Assembly: GCA_028095005.1 (NCBI GenBank)
Contig: CM051460.1
Coordinates: forward strand, 17,221,501 to 17,285,500
DNA: 64,000 bases
Source of the DNA: Rhynchospora pubera
Taxonomy: Eukaryota; Streptophyta; Magnoliopsida; Poales; Cyperaceae
Direction: 5' to 3'
A program made the position numbers and the translations under genes. Shown here piece by piece: positions 59,650 to 64,000 of this stretch. Within the stretch, counting starts at the first letter, position 1, and the number at the start of each line of letters is the position of its first letter. The notes below the pieces were generated by a model that had not been told where the DNA came from, did not search any database, and saw only the letters and a list, made by a program, of their open reading frames with translations.

Positions 59650-62077
59650 CTAATGTCTCGCAATCCGACTCCTTATTCCGTTCTTGGGTTTCATATTATT
59701 ATGAAACCGGTTTTGAGGTACCACTTTAGGTTTTGGTATCTCATTCTCACCGAGCATTTGTATCGTTCGTTGCTTTTTAGCTGCACAAGAATTGAAACAT
59801 TAAAACCCAAGTCAAGACCACAGAATTGTCAAGCAAACAGATGCTAATAACTCAAAACTAATAAATTAACATAACGAGAATGTAGAAGCTTACCGTTTTG
59901 CGCTTGCTGATATCCTTCATGAAGCCGCTTCTTAGCTGCCTCCAGTCTGTCATCCTCAGCGCACTTCAATCTCTATAAAAGTTTTCACACTCATGAGGTC
60001 TTAACCAATCAAATCACAGCTTAGACCTCATTCTATCACCAAGAAATAGATCACTTACATCATCGTGAGCAACAGCCAGCGGTTTCCTCTGAAACTCAGC
60101 AGACAGGTTTTGGGTCTGACGAGGTGGTCTGCCAGGACCAGACTCCATATTAACAGGTCTGCTCGGCTTGCTCACATTTCCTTGTGGCGGCTTCATTTGC
60201 GGAGGATTATGCAAACTTGGGGGCCTTGTATGCTTAGTTACCGGCACAGGTCGTTCGTGCCACATGACAGGGCCATTGCTTTTTGACCCAGACTTCCTCT
60301 CGGCTTCTCTTTTCTTCTCAAGTGCAGTGTCGCACTTCAAATCTGGCCAAAAGTTTTTTACAATTAGACAAATCCACAGTATTTTAGGGAAAAGGTAAGG
60401 ATTTGAAAGAAGTCTGATACTTACTTCCGTCATCGTCCATTCCATCAAAGAACTGCACAAATGTAAAATCACATTAGTCCAAGTGAATGAGGAATCTCCT
60501 TCTTTACTAACTGGAGTTATAGTAAGTCCATTTTTACCTCATCTAATTGGATGCCAGTGGTTTGAGTGGCAAGAAATGCTCCTTCGTCTAGTGGAGGAGA
60601 AGGGAGGCCCTCCTCTTCTTCTTCTTGGTCATTATATTCATTTTCCTCCTCTTGCTTATCTGCAATTTAGATAACAATCATTAAATGTTAAATAAAAAAT
60701 TGTTCCATAAAGGAAAATCGGAATGTTTATATTATGTTTTAATTTTCATACCAGAAACAAGAGCAGTTGAACCAACCCATTCATCAACTAGCTCTTTCCA
60801 GCCTCTGCGAAATGAAAAGACCTGAATTTAGTAATCCACGTCCATTTTCTGTCTCAAAAACCAAATTACAAAAACCAAACTTACTCAATAAGTATGCGAA
60901 CAAGTTGTCGAATTTGCTTGGAATTGTGCTTTCTGAGACCATTCACTGCCTTGCCAATTTCTGTGGCCTAGAAAATTAACCCAAACTTAAATAGTTAGAA
61001 TTGTATAATTCAGAGAACTCTATTAAGTCGCAAAAGCTTAGTATTGTGACTGAACAATGAAAGCAAAAAAATCAACTTCAAACCTGTAAGGTATTGACAG
61101 AGAGCTCCATGAGTTGCAATCTCCTGAGTGCCTCAAATAATGTACTCTCCGACTGATTCAGAATATTAAAAAGGAAGAGAATTGTTAAGCAGATTTCATA
61201 TAACAAAAGATAAATTCCATTTCAATCTTCAAAACACTACTGCATACTCTAGTGCATTTCATTTTATAAATTTTATAAAAGAAAAAAAATGAGTTATGTG
61301 ACATCAGAGTACTATGCTATGCATCCAACTGCTTTATGCAGCTGAAGTGAGCCAAGAAAATTTTCCAAAAACAAGGCATTTCTTGAAATTTTCCAGAAAA
61401 AGAAATACACAAGTAAATTGTACCCAAAAATTAGTTAAGTCTAGCCGGCCACTCTTACATTTTGATCCCTACATTTTTACTATTTTCATCCCAGCAGAAT
61501 GCTTCATCAATTCAACTAAAACAATTCATTCCGATCACTTGTAAAAAACACACAAGATAAAAACACAGGAAAAAGAATCAAAACATAACAAGAAGAAAAA
61601 AAAAAAGAAAGAAATTGAGATGAATTAATTAAACGAACAAACCTTCTCTTCTTTATGGAGCAAAATCTCCTTGATCCTAAGCACCTCACCAAGTGTCTCG
61701 CTTTCTCTCTCGATCTCCTCAGTGATGACTTCGACCTCTTCGTAACTACAATTGCTTCCTCCACTTCCGCTGACCACCATTCGTTCTATGTCTTCGGGTC
61801 CCTCCTTCTCCTTCTCTCGACTCTCTCTCTCGTGCTTCACACTTCCAGCTTCCTCCAACTGCTGATTGCACCGCTCGATGCAACTGAAACACCTCGGAAT
61901 CGCCACCGTGTACATCTTCTCGACGATCCGATCGCGCCTCGATCTCAGCTCCTGAGGGAAGTCGTTCGCGGCCACCAAGATCGCGTTCTCTATTACATCG
62001 AAGATACTCCCGTTGGCGCCATGGAAGAACTCGGTCCAGTACTCCAAGTTGGTCGCTGGGTTCTTGCTCGCCGCCAT
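59650..62077 (-). CDS. MED26B: Mediator subunit 26-like protein (TFIIS N-terminal domain), nine exons
   Basis: Subunit of the nuclear Mediator complex, which links transcription factors to RNA polymerase II. Exons: 61643-62077, 61084-61152, 60885-60967, 60752-60804, 60538-60659, 60425-60452, 60059-60342, 59894-59972, 59650-59780. All have GT/AG borders and join in frame to 427 residues, close to plant MED26b. The N-terminal end (NLEYWTEFFHGANGSIFDVI) and the link segment (ITEEIERESETLGEVLRIKE) match plant MED26 proteins. A TFIIS N-terminal domain spans exons 2-4 (LFEALRRLQLMELSVNTLQ, ATEIGKAVNGLRKHNSKQIR, EGWKELVDEW). The C-terminal part is proline/charge-rich, with a helical KKRLHEGYQQAQN and a basic end. 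The start at 62077 is the first in-frame ATG. No defects. Confidence 0.92.
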
Positions 62078-62345
62078 GGCGGATCGGTCGCCGGGCGCGG
62101 GGAGGTGGGTTCGAATCCGATTCGAGATGGGTTTTCGATTCGATTCGATTTTGGGTCGATTTTAATTGGTTTCGTTCGATCTGAATTTGTGAGGTGTGAA
62201 TTAGGAGAATTAGGTTTGTGGCGTAGCCTGGTGGAAGGGAAGAGAAGGGAATGAGAAACGTCCGATAAAAGGAAAGAAAGAAAGAAAGAAAGAAAGAAAC
62301 AGAGAAAGAGAAAGAGGAGGAGGCGAGAAAAACGGATTACGCTGG
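62078..62345 (-). promoter_or_regulatory. 5' leader/promoter side of the MED26-like gene, with GAAA repeat
   Basis: GC-richer than the flanks. Contains a (GAAA)n repeat at 62270-62298 (a CT-rich leader on the gene strand) and short GATTCGATTC repeats near 62130. This composition fits the transcribed leader of a plant housekeeping gene. No clear TATA box was assigned. Confidence 0.5.
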
Positions 62346-63150
62346 ATAGAGACCAGAGGTGAGGTGGGATAACACCGCGCTTTTTTACAGATATGCCCCT
62401 CTTCAGCGACTTATTTGCTGTTGGGGTTCTCTTGCTTGCTTTCCCCTTCTAGTTCTGCCTGGTTATTTCTGGTTGCAAACCAAATTTAGCTGTGATTGTA
62501 GAGTTTATTAAGAGAGTGATTAGTGGGTTGCGTTCCGTGTATTTTTTGAGTTATTTTAATTTTGGTAATTGGGTGCCAATTATGGACTATGTTAAGTATG
62601 CGTATATAGTACGTATGATGATGTTATAACTTGATAAAACTCTCTTAAGCATGGTAACCACTGTAAAAGTCTTTTGTTGGTTTATTTAGTGTAGAATAAA
62701 ATAATGGTAGAGATTTTGTTAGATCTAAATTTAAGGATGAGATATATTTAACAATTCCAGTAATATTCACTCAACATTTGTAAAGTGAAATAATGTGTTG
62801 AAATTATTATTATTTTAAAAACTTATTGAAATGCTATACTAAAATATTGAACTCTTTTTTCGTATATATGATAAACATTTCTAACATACGGTGCAAACAC
62901 AGCCAACCACTTGTGCGGCAAGAATTATAAAAATAGTGATTAAATGTTAAATTTAAGATCAAATCCATATCCTGTAATTAAGAAAGAAGAATTTTAAAGT
63001 ACCATTAAAATGAATATATTGTCAAGATATCAGATATTATGTGATCCGAGCATTTTAATTATTGAATTTTTAAGCTGTGTGATGAATGATACAACATGCA
63101 ATAATTTCCACAAATTATATAGAAAGCATGATAATATAGTAATACTAATG
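62346..63150. other. intergenic, AT-rich
   Basis: No gene seen. The right part may contain more decayed units of the tandem repeat that follows. Confidence 0.45.
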
Positions 63151-63159
63151 TAAAAAACC

Positions 63160-64000
63160 GATGTTCCAGTTAAATTAGTTAGTTCGGTATCTGTTAATAC
63201 AGTAACGCCAATCAATAAAGTAAAAATTTTCACGGTGATAGTGCATAAAGTACCGCATTGTCATATTCTCAATTTGGCATTGCTTGAATGGGGAATAATA
63301 ATTTTTGTCAGCTGAGCTAGGTCAGTATTCATTGATATAGTAACGCCAATCAAATTAAATAAAATTATCCGCGACTATATTTTTGTAAAGTATCACATTA
63401 TCATGAGCTTATTTTATCATTACTAGATTAAAAAAAAAGACGAATTTTGTTAGTTAAGATAGTTCAATATCCATTATAGTACCGGCAAACAATGAAATAA
63501 ATCCACATTGATAATTTCATAAAATATTACAACGTCGTAATCTAATTTCTGAATGAATCAGGCAAAAAAAATAAAATAAAATAGAGTTAGCTAATTTTCC
63601 GTTGATACAGCACACCAATCAATTAAAATAAATTTCTCCACATAACGATAATCACACTAGCATAATAATTTATCGCTATACGATCAAGAAAAAAAAATTA
63701 TTAATTAAATTAGTTCTGAATCCTTTAATACAATAACAATGATCAAACAAAATAAACAAAATAAATAAATAAATTTCCACAACGATGGATCCATAGACTG
63801 TTTCACTATCGCAATCTATATTCTATCATCACACGAATTATGCAAAATTAATTTTATCAGTTAAGTTATATGCATTAATGTAATAACCTAATCAAATAAA
63901 ATAAAAAGTGTCCATAGTTTTTAAAAGAATCACATGATCATAAAAAATTAATTCATCGTTAACCAAAATTAAGCAAAATAAAATTCCAATCATAAGGTCT
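63160..64000. repeat. degenerate tandem repeat, about 120-150 bp period, open at window end
   Basis: At least six diverged units. Each has the order TTAGTT, AATAYAGTAACGCCAATCAA, AATAAA, a TTTCCACR-like stretch, then a CATNATCATNATC-like stretch. Anchor positions are about 63201, 63340, 63480, 63611, 63733 and 63881. Units are too diverged to encode protein. The array continues past the window. Confidence 0.6.

Overview
The window is nuclear DNA from a flowering plant, most likely a eudicot. The genes have many introns with GT/AG borders, the intergenic DNA is very AT-rich, and the repeats are plant types: Tourist, hAT and Mutator-like MITEs, an RTE LINE with a TTG tail, and an endogenous badnavirus-like pararetrovirus. 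I cannot name the species.

Layout. 1-3.5 kb: a complete beta-tubulin gene (+). 3.5-9 kb: intergenic DNA with a Tourist MITE, an L1-type LINE relic, a Mutator-like MITE, an unrecognised coding-like fragment and a TIR element. 9.0-17.5 kb: a broken malectin-LRR receptor-kinase gene (-) that keeps signal peptide, ectodomain and membrane segment but has no kinase and carries frameshifts in the malectin region. 17.5-20.2 kb: two Tourist MITEs, one split by a solo LTR with a perfect 5-bp duplication. 20.2-42.9 kb: a complete 13-exon URB1 (60S ribosome biogenesis) gene (+). 43-59.6 kb: gene-free, repeat-bearing DNA. 59.65-62.1 kb: a complete nine-exon Mediator subunit 26-like gene (-). 63.1 kb to the end: a degenerate tandem repeat that runs out of the window.

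The most notable structure is inside URB1 intron 5 (27125-38794, 11.7 kb), where mobile DNA is stacked in layers. A Mutator-like element with a perfect 9-bp target duplication holds a nearly complete but broken badnavirus-like provirus in antisense to URB1. The provirus was in turn hit by an RTE LINE with an uninterrupted 1040-codon ORF (18-bp duplication) and by a Tourist MITE (3-bp duplication). All URB1 exons around this load stay in phase, so the host gene looks functional if the intron is spliced. The provirus keeps a recognisable TATA box, poly(A) signal and initiator-tRNA primer site, plus a downstream ORF I do not recognise.

The three intact host genes are housekeeping genes (cytoskeleton, ribosome assembly, transcription) and show no functional clustering.
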